Source: Pythium myriotylum (Eukaryota; Oomycota; Peronosporomycetes; Pythiales; Pythiaceae). Taken from it: a stretch of DNA of 64,000 nt. The stretch covers positions 2,606,501 through 2,670,500 of the forward strand of contig JALJCQ010000030.1 in NCBI GenBank assembly GCA_023091665.1, written 5' to 3'. Made by a program: the position numbers and the translations under genes. Below are positions 52,994 through 63,130 of the stretch, one piece after another. Position 1 is the stretch's first letter; each line of letters opens with the position of its first letter. The notes under the pieces are model-generated. The model was not told the DNA's origin and ran no database searches. It saw only the letters and a list, made by a program, of their open reading frames with translations.

Positions 52994-54176
52994 TCACCAT
53001 TCCCAAAGCTCGCTCTGGTGCTGCTGTTGGTCTCGTTCCCTTGCCCGACTCTTGTTCTTGGACTTATGCGTTCGTCGCTTGGCACGTGCGGCCCGAAGTT
53101 CATCGTCAGCAACCCGCTCCGCGATTTCGTGCAAAGAGTAATGAGGCTTCCCACACTCGTTTGGGTTCTCACATCTGAGCGGTAAATGGGCACTCGTGAG
53201 TATCTTAGACGGATGCAATCCTTTAGGCCCACAGCAGAACGAAAACCGTGGGGAGACTCGTGGGTATTGCTTCTTTCCTCCAGCTGTAGTAAGTCGAGAC
53301 ATTGCTCGCTTCGCTGCTTGCGTCGTGGAGAGGTCTTCAAAAACCCACTCGATCTTGTTCTTCGAAAACACGAGACGCAAGTGAACGAGATCGCAGGTCT
53401 CGCCCATGCCTTCGCGCCCACAAACCCCACGCTGCAAAAACTCCGGACAATGTGATCCTGTACGATACGTATACGGGATACGATGCGGAACTGATGGCCA
53501 CGACGGGAGAACGTAGCCAAAGAAGTCACTACTCGTAGTGCCGCAGCTGTTAATGTGCTGGAATAGGTCGAAGTGATGTGAATGATCGCTCTCATCGTCT
53601 GTTTCCGTCGCCGCACGTAGAATTTCCAACTCGCGATCCTTCCTCTTCACATCCGAACGGATATGAGACCTGAGAAGGAAGTTGGCCGAAGGGAGACCTT
53701 GAAGACTGGTTAGAACCGTTTGAAGAACGACGAAATAGTCGAATGGTCTGCGTGTGCCATTGTCAGTGGGCGGTGAAAGTGAGCTGTGATTGAGGTAGAG
53801 GCAACAAACACGTACTCAAAAGCAGCAGGGAAACCTGACGATCCCAGGGAATGGAGAAAGTCAGGCAAAGCGTATTTTGACCATGTCGTGATTGCTGAAG
53901 TTGCCGGATTGAGACGGCCGATAGCGATGGTGGAGCCGCCACGAATCCACGAATGGAGCCACATGCGTCGGAACTCACTCGGTGATACTCTCTCGTTGAT
54001 ACCGAGTGGTTTATGGTCCGGTTTTATAAAGATACTAACTGGTCTCTTCACCTAGAGAGCAGGCTGGTGATGCGATAGACCATCATGATGAGTAGACTTC
54101 CTAGACATACCTGACTTGATGAATCCGAAGCAAAAGCGTGGGTCTCCGCGCGGAGGAGAATTCTCGTATCACTCAT
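52994..54176 (-). CDS. CCCH-type zinc finger protein, three exons
   Basis: Exons 54111-54176, 53816-54051 and 52994-53747 join in phase to 351 residues from MSDTRILLRAETHAF. The GTACGT donor at 53815 and GCAG acceptor at 53748 give the continuous FEPFDYFVVLQTVLTSLQG. The middle is rich in helices (FRRMWLHSWIRGGSTIAIGR). A CCCH finger lies near residues 210-235 (CPEFLQRGVCGREGMGETC, then DLVH: C-x8-C-x8-C-x3-H), and a second Cys/His group follows (FSFCCG, RCENPNECGKPH). The tail is basic (RAKRRTHKSKNKSRARERDQ). An RNA-binding role is inferred from the CCCH finger; I do not recognise the orthologue. Confidence 0.72.
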
Positions 54177-54227
54177 TTGCCAAATGTGATAGGTTACGTG
54201 GCCTCGTACCGAATCCTTCGAGATGTG

Positions 54228-54854
54228 TTAAAACCAATATTTCGGCAGTGGAAGGAAAGAAGCGCTTACTGTGAGGTAGTTGGATGCAAGAGTTCGACTG
54301 ACAGAGGAGATTTTCTCTCTTGCACTGACTTCTTGATTGATCAAGGGGCGATCCAGATAAATTTGCCGGCGTGGCTTCCCTTTGATGATGCAAACTCGGC
54401 TCTTCACAGGAATCGTCCACCCGGAAGACTTGAATGAAGATGAAAGTCAGTGTCAGTCACTTTGCATCTGATCACATGCTCGAGTGAAATAGCTTACCTC
54501 CAGATTGACTTCCTCCACGGCAGTATCAAAAATGGCGAGGAGTGTGGATGACGACATGGCCACGTCACATTCATGGGCTTCCATTAGCCTTTCAGCGACT
54601 GGATCTGCTGAAATGGCTTTCCAAGAACCGAATGAATCTTGAATGCCGACATCGTCTAAGTCAATCCCTCCAGATCGAGGGTCTACATTTAGTTCTTGGT
54701 TCAACAGATCTCCTTTCATTGTTGGCCTCGATCCTTCGGACATCACTTCCTGGAGATGTTTCATCGTGCTTGCGTTTCGCTCGGCAGGACTTGGTTTCGA
54801 ATTATGAAGCTTTACAACGAGCTGAGCATCGTAATATCGAGGATAAAGATGCAT
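54228..54854 (-). CDS. Unidentified protein, two exons
   Basis: Exons 54498-54854 and 54228-54428 (69-base intron GTAAGC...TTCAAG) join in phase to 185 residues from MHLYPRYYDAQLVVKLHN. The second exon reads SSGWTIPVKSRVCIIKGKPR and ends LPLPKYWF. In-frame codons continue upstream to a CTTCAG acceptor (SCRNQV), so another 5' exon may exist. No domain is recognised. It lies 51 bases from the CCCH gene start and 110 bases downstream of the following gene in the same orientation; the three might be a co-oriented cluster. Confidence 0.5.
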
Positions 54855-54964
54855 GACTTGGTTGCGGCAGCTCTGAAGACGGCGTTCAAACTAAGTGAAA
54901 GACCCACGATGGTGAGAACGACCACAACCGTAGCTTGCAAATAGCAAAACCTCGAACCAGTTGA

Positions 54965-55742
54965 TCAATGTGTGGAGGCACAAACGTATATGCCGCGAGC
55001 TTCTCTTTCTTCGCTAACCTTTCCACGTCGGTCGCGAAAGTCGACTACAGCGTTACACGTGAGCTTAATCTCCACATATCCTACAAGGATACCTTCCAGA
55101 CGCACCTGTTCTTCACGCACAATCTTCTCTAAGCGATTCCACGTCTCTTGCTCTTCAGGCGTCAATGCCAACACTGCTGGGATTCCGCCCTAAGGACATA
55201 CCACACTTTTTGATGACTCTTTGGTCTGTACACCGATCAGTTGGTACTGGTTCACCTACCGCCAGCGCAGCGCTTCGTTTCTGGTCGAGTCGAGAAAACT
55301 CCACATGGCTGGACACTGGAATCGATGAGAGTCGGCGAGACACATTCTGCACTTGCGCCATCTCGCGCCAGCCTTCCTTCTCTGCTTTGTCGAGCAACAC
55401 CAGAGCCAAGTGCCGCACGGGTTTCGCCGGCGTGGGACCGACGACAGTCCCATGCAGAGCAGCAGCAACTGGCTTGATATCGGCCACGATGGAGTGTTTG
55501 GCTTCAGTCGCTTGTGGCTTCCCAATCTGCTTGGTGGGCTCGCCCGAGTGCGAGGCCAGTGCCTTCCGGACGGTGTCGCGTACATTGAGCTCGCCTTGGA
55601 ACGCCTCAGCCTCGCGCGCACGGCCACTAATCGAGTACAAGTGGTACGCATCCTCTGTGATGAATGGAGCCGACTCAGCGGCACTCGCTGCCTTGCGCTT
55701 GCGCGAGAACAGCGGCGGGGGCAGCGCGAACGGATTCTCCAT
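54965..55742 (-). CDS. Unidentified protein, two exons
   Basis: Exons 55260-55742 and 54965-55189 (70-base intron GTAGGT...CCTTAG) join in phase to 235 residues from MENPFALPPPLFSRKRKAAS. The body is charged and helical (SISGRAREAEAFQGELNVRD, DQKRSAALA). The C-terminal 70 residues (LALTPEEQETWNRLEKIVRE, YVEIKLTCNAVVDFRDRRG) look like a small folded unit. The stop at 54965 comes just before VPPHIDQLVRG in a shifted frame, which might mark a missed splice. The family is not recognised. Confidence 0.6.
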
Positions 55743-55915
55743 CTCCCACCAGTAGCAGTGACAGCCGAAAGGTTCTACTGACCATCACTCTAGATTCAGG
55801 GTTTTAGCAAATCACATTTACTGTAGAAGATTTACAGCCAATCAAATCGGCCTTGTTTTCATTCGCACTCCGTCGACACCCCAGTCGAACAACCGACATC
55901 CACAGGTCGGCCGCC

Positions 55916-57421
55916 ATGTCGGTGCTGCTCGACACGACGCTGGGCGAGATCGTCGTGGATCTCTACGTGGACGCGTGTCCGCTCGCGACCAAGAACTTCC
56001 TCAAGCTGTGCAAGACCAAATACTACAACAACGTGCTGTTCTTCAACGTGCAGGAGAACTTCATGGTCCAGAGCGGCGACCCCACGGGCACCGGGAAGGG
56101 CGGCGTCTCGCTCTTCGGCCAGCTCTACGGCGAGCAGGCCAAGTACTTCGAGGACGAGATCTCGCCGCAGATCAAGTTCAACAAGAAGGGGCTCGTGGCG
56201 CTCGCGAACCAGGGCGCGCCGCACACGAACGGCTCGCAGTTCTTCATCACAACGCGCGCCGACGACCTCGACTACCTCGACGGCAAGCACACGATCTTCG
56301 GCGAGGTGGCCGAGGGCATGGACGTGCTGGACAAGATCAATGCGCTTTTTGTCGACAAGGACTACCGGCCGTACCAGGACGTGAGAATTCGCCACACGTA
56401 TGTGCTAGACGACCCCTTCCCCGACCCCGAGCTACTCCAGGTGCCCCCCGAATCGCCCAAGCGCGATCGCCCTGAAGAAGAGACCGTGGAAGTGCGACTC
56501 GCAGCTGATGAGACTCTTGACGAAAATGAAGGGCGGACCGAGGAAGAGATTGAGCAGAGCTTGCGCGAGAAAGAAGCCAAGTCACGCGCCGTTGTCTTGG
56601 AGATGATTGGAGACCTGCCGGACGCGGACGTGAAGCCTCCGGACGAGGTGTTATTCGTGTGCAAGCTAAATCCTGTTACGGAAAGCAGTGATCTCGATAT
56701 GGCCTTTTGCCGCTTTGGGCCGTGCAAGTCGGAGGTGATCCGCGACTGGAAAACGGGCGACTCACTCTGCTTTGCGTTTGTCGAGTTCAAGGACCGCCGA
56801 CACTGCGAAGAGGCCTATTTCAAGATGAACAATGTCCTGCTGGATGATCGGCGGATCAAAGTCGACTTCAGTCAGTCGGTCTCCAAGCTGTGGAATAAAG
56901 TGAATCGTAAAGAGAGAAACAGCAAGAGTGACGGTGACCCATACGCTAACGAAAAGAAAGGAGGTGGAAGAGGACGAGGTGATGTCGGCAAGGACTTGCG
57001 GCTCAAGCACCATCCAACTCGAGATCGAGGAGGCTTCGATCTTGTGGAGAGCGACGATGAGGTGCGGAGTAAGTCGGACCGCAAGGGATCCTCGCGAAGT
57101 TCGAAAGACGCACGGAAAGTCGACAGACGCAGTCGCAGTCGAGACCGTTCGAGAAGGGAGTCACCGCCGTCTCGCTCGGAAAGCAAGCGTCGCAGTCGAA
57201 GCCGCGACCGGAAGGGTGAGCGGGGCTTGGACAGACATCGCGATCGAGACCGAGAGCGAGATGACGAGAGGAGTCGAGCTCGGCGCGACAAAAGAGATGA
57301 TAGTCGGGATCGCGGTCGGCACGATCAACGCGACAGACGTGATCGGGATGACCGCAGCAGTAAGAAATCTAGGCGTAGTCGTAGCGACTCACGGAGCCGT
57401 GGCAGCAACAAACGTCACTAG
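55916..57421 (+). CDS. PPIL4: PPIL4-type cyclophilin with RRM and RS-rich tail
   Basis: Single exon of 501 residues from ATG 55916 (MSVLLDTTLGEIVVDLYVDA). The cyclophilin domain (residues 1-165) has FNVQENFMVQSGDPTGTGKG and HTNGSQFFITTRADDLDYLD. The usual active-site Arg (FHRxIxxFM) is replaced, as FNVQENFMVQ shows, so isomerase activity may be weak, as in human PPIL4. An RRM follows near 245-325 (EVLFVCKLNPVTESSDLDMA, LCFAFVEFKDRRHCEEAY). The last 120 residues are RS/RD-rich (DRSRRESPPSRSESKRRSRS). The combination matches the nuclear PPIL4/CYP59 family linked to splicing and transcription. The stop lies 34 bases from that of the convergent HAD-like gene. Confidence 0.95.
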   Translation: MSVLLDTTLGEIVVDLYVDACPLATKNFLKLCKTKYYNNVLFFNVQENFMVQSGDPTGTGKGGVSLFGQLYGEQAKYFEDEISPQIKFNKKGLVALANQGAPHTNGSQFFITTRADDLDYLDGKHTIFGEVAEGMDVLDKINALFVDKDYRPYQDVRIRHTYVLDDPFPDPELLQVPPESPKRDRPEEETVEVRLAADETLDENEGRTEEEIEQSLREKEAKSRAVVLEMIGDLPDADVKPPDEVLFVCKLNPVTESSDLDMAFCRFGPCKSEVIRDWKTGDSLCFAFVEFKDRRHCEEAYFKMNNVLLDDRRIKVDFSQSVSKLWNKVNRKERNSKSDGDPYANEKKGGGRGRGDVGKDLRLKHHPTRDRGGFDLVESDDEVRSKSDRKGSSRSSKDARKVDRRSRSRDRSRRESPPSRSESKRRSRSRDRKGERGLDRHRDRDRERDDERSRARRDKRDDSRDRGRHDQRDRRDRDDRSSKKSRRSRSDSRSRGSNKRH

Positions 57422-57455
57422 TGTTTCAATCGAAGTCTATTGCTGTTGCAGCTCT

Positions 57456-58759
57456 CTAGCTCTTCTGCACTCGCCTTTGTAGCGAGTATTGCAAGCGCTT
57501 GACAAAATATTGGTCGTCGAGAACGGCTTCGAGTGGCTCCACGCGCATTAGATGGACGTCTCGCGTTAGGCTCCACCCGAGGGCACTTCCGTCGGGGTGG
57601 CTACGGGCGTCCACAATGTGCGGTTCATGAGCAAGAATATTGTCGTCAAAAAATACCGAGTGGGTGCTCGAGTCCGTCATGTCGATGGTCATCAGCTTGC
57701 CAGCTCTCGCATCCTCGCTTTGGGTGAACCAGTATGGGTAGAAGTCTCTAATAGCGAGCGTCGCCTGCTGCTCTCGCCATCTTCTGCTGAAAGAATCGTG
57801 GATTTTGTCGATGCCGTTGATGATGTGGATACCTTCTACGCCTTCGTAGAACTCCTTGTAGTCGTCTACAACACTAGTAGGCTGCTTGAACGTCCCCATC
57901 ACCAGCGCCGTCGTCTCTTGCGAGCGATAGAATGTCCCAAAGCGATGCAGTGTTGGATCGTCCGATGACAGATGCAGACGACGATCGACGGATCCGTCGC
58001 TCCCATCCATAAGAGACACCCCGGGCGAGAAAAACGGATGTTGTCCACCACAGAAGAGGTTGAATTCCTGGGCAATGCGGTGGAGGTCGTCGCCGTAAGT
58101 GCGAAACACGAGGTTGAAGCTCGTGCCGCGCTCTTGCAGAAACCGAATGAGCGAAACGAACGCAGGGATGATGAAGTGGTACGGTGATTCATCCAATCCT
58201 GCAGCGGCGACGCCCGGATCTGTACGCTCGTGTGGAGGCAGCTCGAGCTTTTTGAGGAGGATTTCGTGCTCGTGTGCTAAACCTTCTCCTGGGTTACCAG
58301 GCGATGTGAAGCCCTGTCGATGGGTCTTGCGCAGTCTCTTATTATCTTTTGCTGCTTTAGGGTCACTAGAGAGTGGATACTGGAGGGGATTGGTGTATGA
58401 GAACCAAGCATCTTGCACACGACGCGATCAAGTTGGCTCACCTTGGCTCGCAGAAATGCCCCGTACGATACTTCCCCCTCCGCCTGAGGTTCGCTTTCCC
58501 GGTCGAGCACTGTCTTCCCGTTCCACGTCCATTGGTCTCCGCTCACGGAGCCATATGCGCGCTCGCACAGCAGGTCGTTGAGGATGTGGTGGAGCCCCTT
58601 GCCCTGCACGGGATCGTGCATGATCACTGTCTAGCGACCACGCGATGCACGTCAATGGCTCCGCCCTCCCAATGGGCAGCGGGAGCGGCGCATGGTTACC
58701 TTATTGACGTCGAAATAGAGCACGATGTGCGGCTGCGGGGTGTCATCTTCATCGCCCAT
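57456..58759 (-). CDS. HAD-like protein of unknown substrate
   Basis: Exons 58700-58759, 58442-58630 and 57456-58379 join in phase to 390 residues. The start MGDEDDTPQPHIVLYFDVNK joins TVIMHDPVQGKGL. This gives DVNKT at the position of HAD motif I (DxDxT), with Asn at the second acidic site. A later FFDDNI (motif IV-like DD) is preceded by DMTDSSTHSV, and YHFIIPAFVSLIRFLQERG fits the core helix. The fold is therefore HAD-like, but loss of the second motif I Asp makes classical phosphatase chemistry uncertain. A 62-base intron (GTGAGC...CTCCAG) and a 69-base intron (GTAACC...GCTAG) are clear. The biological role is unknown. Confidence 0.75.
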
Positions 58760-58847
58760 TATCCCACCTGCACTCGAAACGGCGACGGACTCAGTTGGGA
58801 GGAGCTGAATGGAGGGGTCATTAATTTACGTGGCACTGTACTGCCGC

Positions 58848-60096
58848 CTACGAGGAGAGCTGAGCAAAATGGACGAGCGTGACGCTGCTGCGTCTCTTGT
58901 CGGTCTGGCGGTCCTGCTCGCGCATTCGCTGGGCGCTCGCGAGCAGATCCTCCACGTTGACCACTGGTGGCGACTGAAGGATCTTCAGGCAACCCGAGAA
59001 GCCCTCGGCGAGCAGTCGGGTGCGCTGGGACCGGAGAAGCGACAAGCTCACGTAGTGCAGGAAGCTGAAGCGCTTGGGATCCGAGAGCAACGCGTCCCAT
59101 ATCCGAAGCGTCGTCTCCATCGAGAACTCCCGCGAGAGCAGAGTCATGTACCAGCGGAAACTGTAGAAGTCGGGCGTGAGGCCGATTGAATTCTGCAGCG
59201 GAGGGTCAGCCAAGCGTGCCAAACATGAGAGGCCGTGAAAGCAGCCAACCCACCAAGTGCTGCCAGAGCAGAGCATCATGCTGTCGAAGCAGCACGGCAA
59301 GCCTCGCCATCTGCATGTCGACGCCTGTCTTGGACGGATCGCTGGGCGATTTGTTGTAGAGGAGCTTGACTGATTTCATGACTTCTGAAAAGGCGTAGAA
59401 GGCGTCGGGCTCGGCCTCGCTCGCCCAGTCTTCGCAGTTGTCGCTAGCGAGCACGTAGATGATCGGAGCCAAGATCTCGTTCATGCCTTGCATGTATCCG
59501 AGGTCAGGGTGGAGCTTTGCGTAGACGAAGAGGATGCGCAGCATCCACTGCTGCTGGATCCCGCCGTCTGCGAAGAACGGCATCTCACTTCTCGTGCGAG
59601 CAACATCCTGCAACCACGTAGCTACCGAGATGAGCGGCCGTGGCCTCGAACCGCGAGCAGCGATCTAGCCCACCTTGTCGATCTCACGCATTAGGGCGAC
59701 ATCACGAGCGTACGCTGGCGGCTCTTTCGGCGCTGTGGTCTTGTCGCTCGGCTTGCACTCTTCCGGTTCGAGATGCGCCGGCTCGACTCGGAAGCTCTGG
59801 AACTCGCGGCGCCATCGATGGTACTGCGCGCGTTTCTCTGTCGGGGCATTGCTCGCGTCCTCGCACTCGACGACGCCGAGCAGGATGCGCCAGAGCAGCG
59901 GCCGCGAGGCCTCGTGGAGCCCTCGGAAGGCCCTCGCGCGCACGTCGTCGATCGCCGAGAGCGGCGCGAGCTCGGGCGTGGCGCCGCTCGTCGCGACGTC
60001 GGCTCGTGTGTTGTTGGACGCGCGCTCGCTGCGCTGGATCTCCGAGCTCTTGGCGACCATGGCGGTCTCCGTGCGACGCGTCACTCGATCGTCCAT
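58848..60096 (-). CDS. TBC1D13: TBC domain Rab GTPase-activating protein (TBC1D13-like)
   Basis: Exons 59674-60096, 59254-59607 and 58848-59192 join in phase to 373 residues. FRGLHEASRPLLWRILLG opens the TBC domain. The catalytic Arg finger is in IDKDVARTRSEMPFF (formed across the first intron) and the Gln finger is in YMQGMNEIL. SIGLTPDFYSFRWYMTLLSR and RIWDALLSDPKRF complete the domain, as in TBC1D13, which accelerates GTP hydrolysis by a Rab. The start is chosen at MDDRVTRRTETAMVAKSSE; ATGs at 60291 and 60060 are alternatives in the same frame. Confidence 0.9.
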
Positions 60097-60999
60097 TGAG
60101 CGTCGGTGACGCTTCAAGATCCAACCAGACGGCACCTGATCTGGGCAATGTGGGACACGCTTCAGATCGCCGCCTGGCCCACGCGGTGGGTTGCTCCGCC
60201 GTTCGTTCACGCCCATCTGTGTGGCGTTGAAGCTGCGGTCCGCCCGTGGGACACTCCGCGGCGCTAAGAAGACGACTGCAGCTGCCTCCATCTACGAAGA
60301 GCTCGGATGGATACAGCGCTCGCTGATTTCCGCGGTGACTCGCGCGCGCATGTCGCAGCCCCGCGACTCGGTAGCCGGACGCCTGCTGGTCGCGCGGCAC
60401 ATGGAAGGAACCCAGCGGGAGCGGCGCTCCCGAGCGGGAGAGGAGGAGCAAGAGGAGGGGGAGGAAAGAAAGATCTCTTATCCAAATCTCAGCGTCAACT
60501 GGCGGAGAGCTACTCGTCGGGCGAGAAGGCCCCGGGGGGCATGAGATTTCGGCGTCTCGCGTGTCGCAGACGCCTCACTGTGTTGGACGCGGTAAACCGG
60601 GCACAATCGACGCCACGACGCACGCGCGTAAGCGTCGCCGCCTCTCGCCACGGACGACATGGGCCGAGCACGCGTTGGTGTCGGCCAGGCGTAGGACTTG
60701 CAGCCATGGTGGGGCTCTTTTTCATCCACGGCCGCCGGGCCGGCCGCCGTCGGTTTCCTGCTAAAACCGCCGTGTCTTTTTTCTGGCCCGTTTGCTTTGC
60801 TTTTGTGGGGGGGGGGGGGAGGTGGGTTTTTGGGGGCCTGGGTGATTGGGTGGTGATGGGCGTCAGATGCCCGTGCTCTTTCTTCCCACGCACGGCGGAT
60901 GCCGGGGAAGAGAACAACCGGCCAAGACGTCGAAGCACCAAGTGGCGAGCACGCCCCTCTCTTCTCTCTCTCTCTCTCTCCCTCTCTCGCGCGACCGGC
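60097..60999. promoter_or_regulatory. Divergent region with G-run and CT repeat
   Basis: About 900 bases between the TBC and Cys/His-repeat genes. It contains a G-rich run near 60807-60820 and a (CT)n tract at about 60963-60985 immediately before the plus-strand ATG, a common core-promoter or 5' UTR feature. Long frames across it on both strands are shadows. Confidence 0.4.
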
Positions 61000-62937
61000 A
61001 TGGCCCAGAACGGCGCCATGGAGGCCGACCGACGCAGCGACGGCGCGCGGCCCAAGAGCAACAGCGCGCTCCAGGGCGCCAACGCCGACCTCCTGCTCAA
61101 CATGATGGACTGCGTCGACACGTCGCTCTTCTCGCCGCAGCAGCTCAGCAGCTGGGAGCAGATGAAGCACCGCATCAAGGCCGCCGCCGAGCAGAACGTG
61201 CCGCTCGTCGTGCCTGTCAGCGTCAGCGAGAAGCTCGCCAAGGCCAGCGCCGCGCAGGCCGCCGCCGCCGCCGCCAACGGCAACGACGCCAACCCGTCGC
61301 CCGCGGCCACCTCCGCGCCAGGCGCCGCGCCCGGCGTCGACTTCCGACAGCCGCTCCACAGAGAAGCGAGTATCCAAGACGTGCTCTCGTGCTTGCTCGA
61401 CCAGCAGCCCCCGTCGCAGCGCCTCATGGCCTCCAGCGGCAGCAACATGCTCCTCAACTCGGAACTCAAGAACCGCACGGGAACGCAGAGCGAGGACCAC
61501 CGGCCGACGCTCAAGAGTCTGCTCAGCTCCAACGACTTCACGATGACCGAGAAGAAAGAGAGCCTCAAGCACCTCCTCAGCTTCATCGACAACTCGTTTG
61601 CGAGCCACCCAGAGCCCATGACGGACGTGTACAAGGAAAGCCAGGACGGCAACCTGCGGCGCCTCTCGAGCCTCCACCTCATGCGCTCCTTCTTGACGCC
61701 CAACACGAATGCGCAGTCCATGGGCCGCACGACGAGTTTCGAGATCATCCAGTCGATGCTCAACGCGACCTCCAACCAGACCATCCAGAAACCCATGACG
61801 AGCCAAGACAGCTTCCGATTCCAACACTTGGCCAATGTGCTTGAAGCCATCGAGGGGGATGTGGGCTATGATAACGAAGACTACGGTGGGGAGGATGTTG
61901 TGCAAGTGGATAACCTTGACAACTTGCTTGACTACCAAAGCCCAACCCATGCGGCGCAGGCGCACCACGGCGGCCACTCGGGCGGCTTCGTGGATACGCA
62001 GAGCATTGTGAACCAGGCGTCGCGTGGAAACGGTGGCAACTCAGCTGCATACAATAGCGATTACACGACAGCTACTGGCAGCTATCAGAGCTACGGGAAC
62101 CAACAGCTCTATGGCAGTGGTCAGTACGGTCAACACAGCGGGATGGATGTGATGGGCAACTCGGGAACTCATGCCGGAACACACACAGGCATGCTGTACC
62201 CGCCGATCAAAGTCGAGCCGAGCACTCCGCAGCACCAGCACTCTCTGCTCTCCGATCTCCTCCAGCAGCAGCAACAACAACAGCAGCAAACGCCGTACAA
62301 CCAGATGTCCTACCAGTCGGCGATGCTCAGTGCCAATCCCGAGCTGATGCTGGGAGGCGGCGCCCATACTTCATACCACACACAGCAAAACTCATCGATG
62401 ATGTCGAACCACAAGACTGGCTCGTTGCAGCACCAGCAGTACAGCGCGATGCTGATGCAGCAACAACAGCAGCAGATGCAACAGCAACAACAACACGCGC
62501 TGCTTCAGTCGTCGGTTCACGTGAAGCAGCAGAAGCAGGATGCCCAGGGCGGCGTCCAGATTTGTTCTGCTCTCGGATGCAACCACGCGGCCCGTGTGAA
62601 AGGAATGTGCAAGCTCCACGGTGGCGGTCGTCGCTGCAAAGTGGAGGGATGCATGAAGAGCGCGCAGACCGGCCACCTTTGCATCGCCCATGGCGGCGGC
62701 AAGCCGTGCAATGTCGAAGGCTGCCCTAAGACAGCTCAGTCACGAGGGCTCTGCAAGCAACACGGTGGCGGTGTCCGCTGCAAATTCGAAGGCTGCACGA
62801 AGAGCTGCCAGTCGGGTGGCTACTGCCGTGGCCACGGTGGCGGCAAGCGCTGCGAGTTCCCCAACTGCGCCAAGTGGGCTCAGAAGAATGGCCACTGCGC
62901 CAAGCACGCCCAGGAAGTGAACACTCACCACCCATGA
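61000..62937 (+). CDS. Regulator with five Cys/His-GGG repeats (WRKY19-like zinc repeats)
   Basis: Single exon of 645 residues from ATG 61000 (MAQNGAMEADRRSDGARPKS). The N-terminal two thirds are disordered: Ala-rich, then Gln-rich with poly-Q runs near 62262-62289 and 62458-62494. The C-terminal 125 residues hold five tandem units of C-x4-C-x7/8-C-x2-H, four followed by GGG (for example CKVEGCMKSAQTGHLCIAHG and CNVEGCPKTAQSRGLCKQHG). This repeat is known from plant WRKY19-like and many oomycete proteins and probably binds zinc. No WRKY box is present. A nuclear regulatory role is inferred from the Gln-rich activation-like region. Confidence 0.85.
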   Translation: MAQNGAMEADRRSDGARPKSNSALQGANADLLLNMMDCVDTSLFSPQQLSSWEQMKHRIKAAAEQNVPLVVPVSVSEKLAKASAAQAAAAAANGNDANPSPAATSAPGAAPGVDFRQPLHREASIQDVLSCLLDQQPPSQRLMASSGSNMLLNSELKNRTGTQSEDHRPTLKSLLSSNDFTMTEKKESLKHLLSFIDNSFASHPEPMTDVYKESQDGNLRRLSSLHLMRSFLTPNTNAQSMGRTTSFEIIQSMLNATSNQTIQKPMTSQDSFRFQHLANVLEAIEGDVGYDNEDYGGEDVVQVDNLDNLLDYQSPTHAAQAHHGGHSGGFVDTQSIVNQASRGNGGNSAAYNSDYTTATGSYQSYGNQQLYGSGQYGQHSGMDVMGNSGTHAGTHTGMLYPPIKVEPSTPQHQHSLLSDLLQQQQQQQQQTPYNQMSYQSAMLSANPELMLGGGAHTSYHTQQNSSMMSNHKTGSLQHQQYSAMLMQQQQQQMQQQQQHALLQSSVHVKQQKQDAQGGVQICSALGCNHAARVKGMCKLHGGGRRCKVEGCMKSAQTGHLCIAHGGGKPCNVEGCPKTAQSRGLCKQHGGGVRCKFEGCTKSCQSGGYCRGHGGGKRCEFPNCAKWAQKNGHCAKHAQEVNTHHP

Positions 62938-63130
62938 AGCTCGAAGGGATTGTACGAACAGAGCGAGCCGCTGGGCCCTCCGTGCATCGAGAAAGGTATA
63001 GACACGGATACGGGGCTGCTGGCCGCGCGAGAATTAGCTAGGATACGGTTGAAGGTCTGAAAGAAATGGGACGATTTGAATGAGCTGTACATGTTCATTT
63101 CGAAAGAGTGACATTTCGGATCCTCGTCAA

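Noticed and set aside
60478..61977. Minus-strand frame of 499 residues
   Set aside because: It runs antisense through the Cys/His-repeat gene and its GC-rich leader; Gly/Arg/Val/Glu content marks it as a shadow.
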